64,000 nucleotides of DNA, taken from NCBI RefSeq assembly GCF_014842265.1, contig NZ_JACYVI010000006.1:186001-250000 (forward strand), in the 5' to 3' direction. The DNA comes from Pseudomonas sp. CFBP 13711 (GTDB lineage Bacteria > Pseudomonadota > Gammaproteobacteria > Pseudomonadales > Pseudomonadaceae). The translations under genes and the position numbers were made by a program. Shown one piece after another: positions 32,563 through 41,212 of the stretch (position 1 is the first letter of the stretch; each line of letters opens with the position of its first letter). The notes below the pieces were generated by a model. The model was given only the letters and a program-made list of their open reading frames with translations. It had not been told where the DNA came from and ran no database searches.

Positions 32563-32564
32563 CG

Positions 32565-32655
32565 ACTTCATATGCTTTGAAGAATATCTCCATTGGCACC
32601 GAAATAGCAGCCGACGCTGGTGAGAGCTATTTTCAAAGGGTGGCATCATTAATGT
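32565..32655 (+). pseudogene. Relic of a second effector gene between the immunity paralogues
   Basis: One frame reads LKNISIGTEIAADAGESYF and runs to a stop at 32653-32655. It aligns with LLGNTSIGIGMAADAWEKHL of the intact effector (residues 99-118) at protein and DNA level. There is no start codon, and the rest of the gene is missing. It is best explained as the remains of a duplicated effector whose partner immunity gene survives just downstream. Confidence 0.6.
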
Positions 32656-32742
32656 AAGCATATAAGTATTTTGGTTGTATTTGCAGGGTGCGTGAAGCTA
32701 TTAGTAGCTGGCAGCTTTTTTGCGATCGGCCCGGAGGTCGTT

Positions 32743-33159
32743 ATGATAATTAGAAGCGGACACTATCGTCATGGTGGCGCCATTCATTCTGCGGATCATG
32801 ACTTTATCGTTTTGACGATGTGTATCCTTTTCGTAGTCACTCTGTTGTATACGGTGTTGATAACGTTGTATCTGCGAAACAAGATCAATAAATCACTGGA
32901 TAACTGTTTAGCGGTCACGGACTCTAGTTTGTTCCAGATCGGGACCGGGTTTCTAGGAGATATCAGAAAATTAGCCATCGTAAGCGCGATGTTCCTTCGG
33001 CCCCAAATGTTCCTGAAACTGGGCGCCATCGACTTGGAGCAGGTCGATACATTCCCAAAAAAATTCAAATACATGATGTTGGCTCAGGTGGCTCTAGTCA
33101 CATTGACAACGTTAGTCACCCTCGTTTTTTTTGTTTGGGCGTATCTTCCCGACTTCTGA
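32743..33159 (+). CDS. Putative T6SS immunity protein 2 (membrane, paralogue)
   Basis: Membrane protein of 138 residues with hydrophobic segments at about 22-44, 78-92 and 112-134. The ATG at 32743 is preceded by GGAGG at ideal spacing; a TTG-initiated longer form at 32671 has no such site. The C-terminal half matches the neighbouring immunity-like protein (GTGFLGDIRK, PQMFLKLGAIDLEQV, FPKKFKY, FFVWAYLPDF). It lies after a fragment of a second effector, suggesting an orphan immunity gene kept after loss of its toxin. Confidence 0.65.
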   Translation: MIIRSGHYRHGGAIHSADHDFIVLTMCILFVVTLLYTVLITLYLRNKINKSLDNCLAVTDSSLFQIGTGFLGDIRKLAIVSAMFLRPQMFLKLGAIDLEQVDTFPKKFKYMMLAQVALVTLTTLVTLVFFVWAYLPDF

Positions 33160-33368
33160 ATTCCGCCCCAGAGCGCCCCCCCTGCCTGAATGGCTGCATC
33201 ATCGTGAGGACCTGCTGCGTCGTCATGCCTATGCCCTTTGTCGTTTCTTGACGCTTTCGGCAATTCCCCTGTCGTTTTTGCACCCGGCTCCTCCGACCCT
33301 CAGGCATATGCTGACCCCAAAGCGCCGGCAGACCTTCCGGCCATTAAAGAACCCCAGGGGACCGCCTG
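33160..33368. promoter_or_regulatory. Promoter region of the dimethylglycine operon, candidate GbdR-type half-sites
   Basis: GTCGT occurs at 33219 and 33240 (21 bases apart) and again at 33271, in the same orientation. A similar GTCGC pair is seen between gbcA and gbcB. Direct repeats two turns apart suit an AraC-type activator, and GbdR controls these genes in P. aeruginosa. The match to GbdR is a suggestion only. Confidence 0.35.
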
Positions 33369-34346
33369 ATGAGCCCAGCCGAATTACACGCCGACAGCAT
33401 CGTCATTGACGGGTTGATCATTGCCAAATGGAACCGTGAGCTGTTCGAAGACATGCGCAAGGGCGGCCTGACCATGGCCAACTGCACAGTTTCGGTGTGG
33501 GAAGGTTTTCAGCAGACCGTCAATAGCATCGCGTCCAGCCAGAAACTGATTCGTGAAAACAGCGACCTGGTGATTCAGGTGCGCAACACGGCCGACATCC
33601 GCAAAGCCAAGGAGCTGGGCAAGACCGGCATCCTGTTCGGCTTCCAGAATGCCCATGCTTACGAGGATCAGATCGGCTACGTCGAGATTTTCAAACAGCT
33701 GGGCGTGGGCATCGTGCAGATGTGCTACAACACCCAGAATCTGGTGGGCACCGGCTGCTATGAGCGCGACGGCGGCCTGTCGGGTTTCGGGCGTGAAATC
33801 GTCGCGGAAATGAATCGCGTCGGCGTCATGTGCGATCTCTCCCATGTGGGATCGAAGACTTCTGAGGAAGTCATCCTCGAATCGAAAAAGCCTGTCACCT
33901 ACTCCCACTGCCTGCCTTCGGGTCTCAAAGAACACCCCCGCAATAAGTCCGACGCCGAGCTGAAGTTCATCGCCGATCACGGCGGCTTTGTTGGTGTGAC
34001 CATGTTTGCGCCGTTTCTGGCCAAGGGTATCGATTCGACCATCGACGATTACGCCGAAGCCATCGAGTACGTGATGAACATCGTCGGCGAAGACGCCATC
34101 GGCATCGGCACTGACTTCACCCAGGGCCACGGCCAGGAATTTTTCGAATACCTGACCCACGACAAAGGCTACGCCCGGCGCCTGACCAACTTCGGCAAGA
34201 TCATCAACCCGCTCGGCATCCGCACCGTCGGCGAATTCCCGAACCTCACCGAAACCCTGCTTAAACGCGGCCACTCCGAGCGCGTGGTGCGCAAGATCAT
34301 GGGCGAAAACTGGGTACGCATCCTGGGCGATGTCTGGGGCGAATAA
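33369..34346 (+). CDS. Membrane-dipeptidase-like (M19) protein of the dimethylglycine operon
   Basis: M19-family TIM-barrel protein of 325 residues, equivalent by position to P. aeruginosa PA5396. It keeps the later metal-site motifs MCDLSHVGSKT, TYSHCLPSGL and GIGTDFTQGHG. The N-terminal HxD pair expected in a DGHNDL-like motif is DGLIIAKW, and the bridging Glu is Gln93 (FGFQNAHAYED). So it may bind fewer metals or have a different reaction. First gene of a run with a V4R-like gene, dgcA and dgcB. Its role in betaine catabolism is not settled. Confidence 0.88.
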   Translation: MSPAELHADSIVIDGLIIAKWNRELFEDMRKGGLTMANCTVSVWEGFQQTVNSIASSQKLIRENSDLVIQVRNTADIRKAKELGKTGILFGFQNAHAYEDQIGYVEIFKQLGVGIVQMCYNTQNLVGTGCYERDGGLSGFGREIVAEMNRVGVMCDLSHVGSKTSEEVILESKKPVTYSHCLPSGLKEHPRNKSDAELKFIADHGGFVGVTMFAPFLAKGIDSTIDDYAEAIEYVMNIVGEDAIGIGTDFTQGHGQEFFEYLTHDKGYARRLTNFGKIINPLGIRTVGEFPNLTETLLKRGHSERVVRKIMGENWVRILGDVWGE

Positions 34347-34380
34347 GCCTCCGGATTCACTCGCCGAACACAGAATTTTT

Positions 34381-34402
34381 CCCTCTCCCATCGCGGAGAG
34401 GG
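34381..34402 (+). terminator. Intercistronic hairpin
   Basis: CCCTCTCC and GGAGAGGG form a perfect 8-bp stem with a six-base loop between the dipeptidase-like and V4R-like genes. There is no U tract, so it more likely affects mRNA processing or partial attenuation within the operon. Confidence 0.5.
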
Positions 34403-34434
34403 CTTCCACACGAATTTCCCGGAGTTAAGTTTCC

Positions 34435-34965
34435 ATGGCCAAGATCGCCCCGCAATTGCCAATCGAAGTCGACAGCGAGACCGGTGTCTGGACCTCCGAC
34501 GCCCTGCCGATGCTGTACGTGCCGCGCCATTTCTTCGTCAACAACCACATGGGCATCGAAGAAGTGCTGGGCGCCGAGGCGTACGCCGAAATCCTCTACA
34601 AGGCCGGTTACAAGTCCGCCTGGCACTGGTGCGAGAAAGAAGCCGAATGCCATGGCATCGAAGGCGTTGCGGTGTTCGAGCACTACATGAATCGTCTGTC
34701 CCAGCGCGGTTGGGGCCTGTTCAAGATTCAGGACATCGATCTGGAAAAAGGCACCGCCAGCGTCAAGCTCGAGCACTCGGCGTTCGTTTACGTCTACGGC
34801 AAAGTGGGGCGCAAGGTCGATTACATGTTCACCGGTTGGTTTGCCGGCGCCATGGACCAAGTCCTTGAAGCCAGCGGCAGCAACATCCGCACCGTGGCCG
34901 AGCAGGTTTACGGCGGATCGGAAGAAGGCCACGACGACGGCCTGTTTGTCGTCAAGCCGTTGTAA
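34435..34965 (+). CDS. DUF5943 / V4R-like protein of the dimethylglycine operon
   Basis: Soluble protein of 176 residues, matching P. aeruginosa PA5397 by position. After an N-terminal strand region with the phrase YVPRHFFVNNHMGIEEVLG, it has SAWHWCEKEAECHGIEGVAVFEHYMNRL and a C-terminal FTGWFAGAMDQVLEASGSN, resembling a 4-vinyl-reductase (V4R) small-ligand-binding domain. Probably an accessory to the DgcAB demethylase. It is 15 bases upstream of dgcA, so clearly co-transcribed. No catalytic residues can be assigned. Confidence 0.85.
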   Translation: MAKIAPQLPIEVDSETGVWTSDALPMLYVPRHFFVNNHMGIEEVLGAEAYAEILYKAGYKSAWHWCEKEAECHGIEGVAVFEHYMNRLSQRGWGLFKIQDIDLEKGTASVKLEHSAFVYVYGKVGRKVDYMFTGWFAGAMDQVLEASGSNIRTVAEQVYGGSEEGHDDGLFVVKPL

Positions 34966-34980
34966 GTCGAGGTTTCCGTC

Positions 34981-37041
34981 ATGGCTTTCGAAGCGATGTT
35001 TCAACCGATTCAGATCGGTAAATTGACCATACGCAACCGCGTATTGAGTACCGCGCACGCCGAGGTCTACGCCACCGACGGCGGCATGACCACCGACCGT
35101 TACGTGAAGTACTACGAGGAGAAAGCCAAGGGCGGCATCGGTCTGGCCATTTGCGGCGGCTCGTCCAGCGTGGCCATCGACAGCCCGCAGGGCTGGTGGA
35201 AATCGGTCAACCTGGCGACCGACAAGATCATTCCGCACTTCCAGAACCTCGCTGACGCCATGCACAAGCACGGCGCCAAGATCATGATCCAGATTACCCA
35301 CATGGGCCGTCGCTCCCGCTGGGACGGCGATCATTGGCCAACGCTGCTGTCGCCTTCGGGCATCCGCGAGCCGGTACACCGCGCGACCTGCAAGACCATC
35401 GAGCCGGAAGAAATCTGGCGCGTGATCGGCAACTACGCCAGCGCGGCGGCGCGTGCCAAGGCCGGTGGTCTGGACGGCGTTGAGTTGTCCGCCGTGCACC
35501 AGCACATGATTGACCAGTTCTGGAGCCCGCGGGTCAACAAGCGCACCGATGAGTGGGGCGGCAGCTTCGAGAACCGCATGCGTTTCGGCCTGGAAGTGAT
35601 CAAGGCAGTGCGCAAGGAAGTGGGGCCTGATTTCTGCGTGGGCCTGCGTATCTGCGGCGACGAATTTCACCCGGATGGCTTGAGCCACGAGGACATGAAA
35701 GAGATCGCCAAGTATTACGACCAGACCGGCATGATCGACTTCATCGGGGTCGTGGGTTCGGGGTGCGATACCCACAACACCCTCGCCAATGTCATCCCGA
35801 ACATGAGTTATCCACCGGAGCCATTCCTGCATTTGGCGGCCGGGATCAAGGAAGTGGTCAAGGCGCCAGTGCTGCACGCGCAGAACATCAAGGACCCGAA
35901 TCAGGCGACCCGTATTCTCGAAGGCGGCTACGTCGACATGGTCGGCATGACCCGCGCGCACATCGCCGACCCGCACCTGATTACCAAGATCAAAATGGGC
36001 CAGGTCGATCAGATTCGTCAGTGCGTCGGTGCCAACTACTGCATCGACCGTCAGTACCAGGGTTTGGATGTGCTGTGCATTCAGAACGCCGCGACGTCCC
36101 GCGAATATATGGGCGTGCCGCACATCATCGAAAAGACCAGCGGCGTGAAGCGCAAGGTGGTGATCGTCGGCGCAGGGCCCGCGGGGATGGAAGCGGCGCG
36201 CGTCTCGGCCGAGCGGGGCCATGACGTGACCTTGTTCGAGAAGAAAGACGCCATCGGCGGACAGATCACCACGGCGTCGAAAGCGCCGCAGCGCGACCAG
36301 ATTGCCGGCATCACACGTTGGTTCCAACTGGAGCTGGCGCGTTTGAAAGTCGATCTGCGTTTGGGCACGGCGGCAGATATCGCGACCATCATGGACCTGC
36401 GGCCTGATGTGGTGGTGCTGGCGGTGGGCGGTCATCCGTTCATTGAGCAGAACGAGCATTGGGGCGCGGCCGAAGGGTTGGTCGTCAGCAGTTGGGACAT
36501 CCTCGACGGCAAAGTTGCGCCGGGCAAGAACGTGCTGGTCTACGACACCATTTGCGAGTTCACCGGCATGTCCACGGCCGACTTCCTGGCGGACAAAGGC
36601 TGCCAGGTCGAGATCGTTACTGACGATATCAAGCCTGGCGTTGCCATCGGTGGTACGTCGTTCCCGACCTACTACCGCAGCATGTACCCCAAAGAAGTGA
36701 TCATGACCGGCGACATGATGCTGGAAAAGGTCTACCGCGAGGGCGACAAGCTGGTCGCGGTGCTGGAGAACGAATACACCGGCGCCAAAGAGGAGCGGGT
36801 AGTCGATCAAGTGGTGGTCGAGAACGGCGTGCGTCCTGACGAAGCGCTCTACTACGGGATGAAGGAAGGTTCGCGCAACAAAGGCCAGATCGACATCGAC
36901 GCCCTGTTCGCGATTCAGCCGCAGCCGTCGTTGAGTCAGCCGGGTGACGGGTATCTGCTGTTCCGCATTGGCGATTGCGTGGCACAGCGCAATACCCATG
37001 CGGCGATCTATGACGCACTCAGGCTGTGCAAGGATTTCTAG
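34981..37041 (+). CDS. dgcA: Dimethylglycine demethylase subunit DgcA (TMADH-like flavoprotein)
   Basis: Old-yellow-enzyme-type oxidoreductase of 686 residues: N-terminal FMN TIM barrel, iron-sulfur region, and C-terminal FAD/NAD-like domain starting VVIVGAGPAGMEAARV. It demethylates dimethylglycine to sarcosine in betaine catabolism. The iron-sulfur motif CVGANYCIDRQYQGLDVLC gives Cys348, Cys354 and Cys366. The position matching the fourth ligand in trimethylamine dehydrogenase is Ala351. The barrel contains the active-site stretches MIQITHMGRRSRWDGD and DGVELSAVHQHMIDQFWSP. Followed by dgcB after a REPIN. Confidence 0.93.
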   Translation: MAFEAMFQPIQIGKLTIRNRVLSTAHAEVYATDGGMTTDRYVKYYEEKAKGGIGLAICGGSSSVAIDSPQGWWKSVNLATDKIIPHFQNLADAMHKHGAKIMIQITHMGRRSRWDGDHWPTLLSPSGIREPVHRATCKTIEPEEIWRVIGNYASAAARAKAGGLDGVELSAVHQHMIDQFWSPRVNKRTDEWGGSFENRMRFGLEVIKAVRKEVGPDFCVGLRICGDEFHPDGLSHEDMKEIAKYYDQTGMIDFIGVVGSGCDTHNTLANVIPNMSYPPEPFLHLAAGIKEVVKAPVLHAQNIKDPNQATRILEGGYVDMVGMTRAHIADPHLITKIKMGQVDQIRQCVGANYCIDRQYQGLDVLCIQNAATSREYMGVPHIIEKTSGVKRKVVIVGAGPAGMEAARVSAERGHDVTLFEKKDAIGGQITTASKAPQRDQIAGITRWFQLELARLKVDLRLGTAADIATIMDLRPDVVVLAVGGHPFIEQNEHWGAAEGLVVSSWDILDGKVAPGKNVLVYDTICEFTGMSTADFLADKGCQVEIVTDDIKPGVAIGGTSFPTYYRSMYPKEVIMTGDMMLEKVYREGDKLVAVLENEYTGAKEERVVDQVVVENGVRPDEALYYGMKEGSRNKGQIDIDALFAIQPQPSLSQPGDGYLLFRIGDCVAQRNTHAAIYDALRLCKDF

Positions 37042-37059
37042 CGGCCGGCACACAACCCT

Positions 37060-37146
37060 GTAGGAGTGAGCTTGCTCGCGAAAGCGGCGGGTCTGTCGGC
37101 ATCCATGTTGAATGTCAGCAGGGCTTCGCCAGCAAGCTCGCCTCAC
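37060..37146. repeat. REPIN between dgcA and dgcB
   Basis: GTAGGAGTGAGCTTGCTCGC is paired with a more diverged inverted copy ending AAGCTCGCCTCAC. It lies inside an operon. Confidence 0.82.
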
Positions 37147-37201
37147 GGGAAACGAGTCAGGCATCCCGACGTGCAAGACCCTGAGTCTTTGGGAGCTCCA
37201 C

Positions 37202-39163
37202 ATGTTAAACACCCTTCTTCCCATCCTGCTTTTCGCTGCCCTGGGCCTCGCGGTCCTTGGCGCGTTGCGGCGGGTGAGCCTGTGGCGCAACGGGCGTGCC
37301 GCCAAGGTCGACCTGCTCGGCGGATTGCTGGCGATGCCCAAGCGCTACATGGTCGATCTGCACCACGTCGTTGCGCGGGACAAATACATCGCCAACACCC
37401 ACGTGGCCACGGCGGGCGGCGCGGTTGCGTCGATCATCCTGGCGATTCTGGTACACGGCTTCGGCTTGCATAACCGCATCCTCGGTTACGCGCTGTTGCT
37501 GATGTCGGCGGTGATGTTTGTGGGCGCAATCTTCATGTACCTGCGTCGTCTTCAACCGCCAAGCCGGTTGTCGAAAGGCCCGTGGATGCGCCTGCCGAAA
37601 AGCCTGCTGGCGTTCTCGGGTTCGTTCTTTATCGTCACGCTGCCCGTCGCGGGCGTGCTGCCGGCGAACTTCGGTGGCTGGTTGCTGGCGAGCATTCTGG
37701 GCATCGGTGTGCTGTGGGGTGTGTGCGAATTGTTCCTCGGGATGACCTGGGGCGGCCCAATGAAACACGCCTTCGCTGGCGCGTTGCACCTGGCGTGGCA
37801 CCGCCGCCCGGAACGCTTCGGCGGTGGCCGCTCTACGGGGCTGAAACCCCTCGATCTGACGGACAAAACCGCGCCGCTGGGTGTAGAAAAACCCAAGGAC
37901 TTCACCTGGAATCAGCTGCTGGGTTTCGATGCGTGCGTGCAGTGCGGCAAGTGTGAAGCCGCGTGCCCGGCCTTCGCTGCCGGCCAGCCGCTGAACCCGA
38001 AAAAACTGATTCAAGACATGGTCGTCGGGCTGGCGGGTGGCACCGATGCCCATTTCGCCGGCAGCCCTTACCCGTCGCTCGACGGCCAGGGCAAGCCTAT
38101 CGGCGAGCATGGCGGCAATCCCCATCAACCCATCGTCAACGGGCTGGTCGACGCCGACACCCTATGGTCGTGCACGACCTGCCGGGCCTGCGTGGAAGAA
38201 TGCCCAATGATGATCGAGCACGTGGACGCAATCGTCGACATGCGCCGGCATCTGACCCTCGAAAAAGGCGCCACCCCCAACAAGGGCGCCGAGGTCCTGG
38301 AAAACCTCATCGCGACGGACAACCCGGGCGGCTTCGCGCCGGGCGGACGCATGAACTGGGCGGCCGACCTGAACCTTGACGTCATGAGCCACAAGAAAAC
38401 CGTGGACGTGCTGTTCTGGGTCGGCGATGGCGCGTTCGACATGCGCAATCAGCGCACCTTGCGCGCCTTCGTCAAAGTGCTGAAAGCCGCCAAGGTCGAC
38501 TTTGCCGTGCTGGGTCTCGAAGAGCGCGACAGCGGCGATGTGGCCCGTCGCCTGGGCGATGAAGCTACCTTTCAGATGCTCGCCAGACGCAATGTTCAGA
38601 CGCTGGCCCAGTACGACTTCAAGCGCATCGTCACCTGCGACCCGCACAGCTTTCATGTTCTGAAAAACGAATACGGTGCGTTCGACGGTCACTACGTCGT
38701 ACAGCATCACAGCACATATCTTGCCGAGCTGATCGGCAACGGCGCATTGCATCTGGGTACGCACAAAGGCGCCAGCGTCACCTATCACGATCCTTGCTAC
38801 CTCGGGCGTTACAACGGCGAGTACCAGGCGCCGCGCGATGTGCTGCGTGCGCTGGGCATCGAGGTCAAGGAAATGGTGCGGTCCGGTTTCCGCTCACGTT
38901 GCTGCGGCGGCGGTGGCGGCGCGCCGATCACCGACATTGCGGGCAAGCAGCGGATCCCTGACATGCGCATGGATGACATCCGCGAGACCGGCGCCGAGCT
39001 GGTGGCTGTGGGTTGTCCACAGTGCACCGCGATGCTTGAAGGCGTGGTCGAGCCGCGGCCGATGATCAAGGACATCGCCGAACTCGTTGCTGATGCACTG
39101 CTTGAGGAAACCGCACCTGTAAAACCGGCAGCGGCCCGACGTGAACCTGCGGAGGCGCATTGA
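37202..39163 (+). CDS. dgcB: Dimethylglycine demethylase subunit DgcB, membrane iron-sulfur protein
   Basis: Iron-sulfur electron carrier of 653 residues passing electrons from DgcA toward the quinone pool or ETF. It starts with several membrane helices (MLNTLLPILLFAALGLAVLG and two more before residue 190). Two 4Fe-4S motifs follow, CVQCGKCEAACPAF (about 243) and CTTCRACVEECPM (about 323), then two Cys-rich CCG domains with HDPCYLGRYN and CCGGGGGAP. The ATG at 37202 follows GGGAG; the longer frame upstream is leader. The stop overlaps the ETF alpha-like start. Confidence 0.92.
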   Translation: MLNTLLPILLFAALGLAVLGALRRVSLWRNGRAAKVDLLGGLLAMPKRYMVDLHHVVARDKYIANTHVATAGGAVASIILAILVHGFGLHNRILGYALLLMSAVMFVGAIFMYLRRLQPPSRLSKGPWMRLPKSLLAFSGSFFIVTLPVAGVLPANFGGWLLASILGIGVLWGVCELFLGMTWGGPMKHAFAGALHLAWHRRPERFGGGRSTGLKPLDLTDKTAPLGVEKPKDFTWNQLLGFDACVQCGKCEAACPAFAAGQPLNPKKLIQDMVVGLAGGTDAHFAGSPYPSLDGQGKPIGEHGGNPHQPIVNGLVDADTLWSCTTCRACVEECPMMIEHVDAIVDMRRHLTLEKGATPNKGAEVLENLIATDNPGGFAPGGRMNWAADLNLDVMSHKKTVDVLFWVGDGAFDMRNQRTLRAFVKVLKAAKVDFAVLGLEERDSGDVARRLGDEATFQMLARRNVQTLAQYDFKRIVTCDPHSFHVLKNEYGAFDGHYVVQHHSTYLAELIGNGALHLGTHKGASVTYHDPCYLGRYNGEYQAPRDVLRALGIEVKEMVRSGFRSRCCGGGGGAPITDIAGKQRIPDMRMDDIRETGAELVAVGCPQCTAMLEGVVEPRPMIKDIAELVADALLEETAPVKPAAARREPAEAH

Positions 39164-40383
39164 TGAGCGACATTATCCGCCGTGACCCACGCGCTGAATG
39201 GATTGCACGAAACCGGCTGCATCCCCTGCACGCCGCCATGCAACCGGCGCAAACCAGCTGGATGGGCCCCAACGGGGTGCTGCGTAAAAATGTGCATGGC
39301 ATCGGCTTTATCGGTCCCAACGGCGTCAAACGCATCGACCGAAGCGGGGCGCAGCAAGGCGGCGCGGTCAAACGCTCTGCATCGGTGGACGTGCAATTGC
39401 CGCTGCATCGGATTGCGACGCCAGCCTTCTACATCGCTGTGGTGCCCGACATGGTCGGTGGCCGTTTGAGCAGCCACGACCGAGACCTGCTGGGCTTGGC
39501 CCATGGGCTGGCGGGCAACGAGGGCGCCGTCCTGGCGGTCATTTTTGGCGAGCACAAAGAAACGGCGTTCGACACCGCTGGCGTCGATCGTCTGTTGATA
39601 TTGGAAGGCAATGCGTTCACTGGCTATTCCCCCGAGCAACGTGTGCAAGGTTTGCGGGCTGTGGATAACCAGTTCGACCCCCATCACTGGTTGCTGCCTG
39701 ACAGCCGAAACGGCGGGGGAGAATTGGGTCGTCGTTTTGCGGCAAGTCTGGGAGAGCGGCCGTCGACACGCGTCTGGCAAGTGGCTGGCGAACAGTGCAT
39801 CGGTCGTGCAGGCGCTGGTGCGCAAGACCTGTTGCGTCCCGTGTCACGCTTGATCCTCGCCCAGGCGGAATGCGCCGAACCGGTCAGTGAGACCCGGCAC
39901 GAAGTACTGCCCGTCGAGTTATCCACAGCTGTCGCGCGCAGTTTGCCGCGCATCGAAGACCTTGGCGCTGTGGCGGTCGATCCGGCACTTATCCCCATGT
40001 CCGAAGCTGAATTCATATTTTCGGGTGGTAACGGGGTCAAGGATTGGTCGTTGTTTCACCGCACCGCCGTCGCGTTGGGCGCAACTGAAGGCGCTTCCCG
40101 TGTGGCCGTCGACGATGGCTTCATGACCCGGGATCGCCAAGTCGGTGCGTCGGGCACTTGGGTCACTGCCCGGGTGTACGTGGCGGTAGGGATTTCCGGC
40201 GCGATCCAGCATTTGCAGGGCATTGGTGCCTGCGACAAGGTCGTGGCGATCAACCTCGATCCGACCTGCGACATGATCAAGCGGGCCGATCTATCGGTGA
40301 TCGGAGAGAGCTCCGCCATTCTCGAAGCGCTGATTGAAGCGGTCGACAGTTACCGGGATGGGGCAAAGCGCGATGCAGCCTGA
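39163..40383 (+). CDS. Electron transfer flavoprotein alpha-like subunit of the dimethylglycine operon
   Basis: ETF alpha-family protein of 406 residues. The C-terminal FAD-binding domain shows VGASGTWVTARVYVAVGISGAIQHL and DPTCDMIKRADLSVIGESSAI, the family signature. The N-terminal about 70 residues are an extra basic segment not found in housekeeping EtfA. The ATG at 39163 overlaps the dgcB stop (TGATG) and follows GGAGG. It pairs with the next gene to carry electrons from demethylation. Two perfect DnaA-box sequences lie inside this coding region. Confidence 0.9.
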   Translation: MSDIIRRDPRAEWIARNRLHPLHAAMQPAQTSWMGPNGVLRKNVHGIGFIGPNGVKRIDRSGAQQGGAVKRSASVDVQLPLHRIATPAFYIAVVPDMVGGRLSSHDRDLLGLAHGLAGNEGAVLAVIFGEHKETAFDTAGVDRLLILEGNAFTGYSPEQRVQGLRAVDNQFDPHHWLLPDSRNGGGELGRRFAASLGERPSTRVWQVAGEQCIGRAGAGAQDLLRPVSRLILAQAECAEPVSETRHEVLPVELSTAVARSLPRIEDLGAVAVDPALIPMSEAEFIFSGGNGVKDWSLFHRTAVALGATEGASRVAVDDGFMTRDRQVGASGTWVTARVYVAVGISGAIQHLQGIGACDKVVAINLDPTCDMIKRADLSVIGESSAILEALIEAVDSYRDGAKRDAA

Positions 40384-40396
40384 AATGGAGGTCTCT

Positions 40397-41176
40397 GTGG
40401 ATAAAGGTGCGCTGCACGTAATCAGCCTGGTCTCCGTCGGTGCGCACCCGACGTCGGGACGGCAGCGTCGTGCCGAGCAGGATGCCCGTGCCGTTGAGCT
40501 GGGTTTGCAACTGGCTGGGGATAACTTGCACGTGTTGCATGCGGGTGATGCCGAAGAACCCGCATTACGTGGCTATCTGGGCATGGGCGTGGATGAGCTT
40601 CATGTGCTGGCTCAGCCGCCGGGTGCGGACGCGTTGCCTGGGCTGACGGATTACATCCGCGAGTCGGGCGTGCAGCTGGTACTGACCGGCAGTCAGGCCG
40701 AGACGGGCGAAGGTTCCGGCATGCTCCCGTATTTGCTGGCTGAAACGCTCGGCTGGCCGCTGGTGGTGGGCCTGGCCGAGGTCGAGTCCATGAGCAACGG
40801 CAGCGCCCAAGTGCTGCAGGCGCTCCCTCGAGGTCAGCGCCGTCGACTCAAGGTCCGATTGCCGTTCCTGGCAACAGTGGATAACGCCGCCCCGAAACCG
40901 CGGCAAAGCGCTTACGGACCGGCGCAACGGGGTCTGCTGGATGTGGAAGAGATCGAGGTGGTCATCGACGAAGTGTTCACCGGCGCAGAGCTGACGCCCG
41001 CGAAACCTCGGCCAAAACGCCTGAAGGTCATCAAAGCGAAAAGCGGCGCTGATCGTATGAAAGCCGCCACGGCAAAAGCGAGCGGAGGCGGTGGGCAGGT
41101 GCTCAAAGGGGTGACTGCTCAGGAGGGGGCTGCGGCGATTTTGAAGTTGTTGGTGGAGGAGGGGGTGGTTCGCTGA
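40397..41176 (+). CDS. Electron transfer flavoprotein beta-like subunit of the dimethylglycine operon
   Basis: ETF beta-family protein of about 259 residues, with HVISLVSVGAHPTSGRQRRAEQDARAVELGLQLAG and a C-terminal Lys-rich region. Partner of the preceding ETF alpha-like subunit. The start is uncertain: GTG at 40397 has GGAGG five bases upstream and is preferred; ATG at 40373 would overlap the previous gene and has a weaker site. A DnaA box overlaps the GTG start. Followed by a clear terminator, so this ends the dgc operon. Confidence 0.86.
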   Translation: MDKGALHVISLVSVGAHPTSGRQRRAEQDARAVELGLQLAGDNLHVLHAGDAEEPALRGYLGMGVDELHVLAQPPGADALPGLTDYIRESGVQLVLTGSQAETGEGSGMLPYLLAETLGWPLVVGLAEVESMSNGSAQVLQALPRGQRRRLKVRLPFLATVDNAAPKPRQSAYGPAQRGLLDVEEIEVVIDEVFTGAELTPAKPRPKRLKVIKAKSGADRMKAATAKASGGGGQVLKGVTAQEGAAAILKLLVEEGVVR

Positions 41177-41182
41177 ACACCG

Positions 41183-41208
41183 AAAGGCGCCACAATGGCG
41201 CCTTTTCT
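41183..41208 (+). terminator. Terminator after the dgc operon
   Basis: AAAGGCGCCA and TGGCGCCTTT form a 10-bp stem with a three-base loop, followed by T. It can serve the convergent small gene on the other strand as well. Confidence 0.88.
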
Positions 41209-41212
41209 CCGT

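Noticed and set aside
31229..33159. Prophage or tailocin fragment
   Set aside because: Apart from Hcp there are no phage structural, lysis or integrase genes; the layout fits an orphan T6SS effector module.
34357..37341. Very long open frame (994 codons) on the minus strand opposite dgcA
   Set aside because: High-GC antisense shadow; dgcA and its neighbours explain the region and the translation has no family features.
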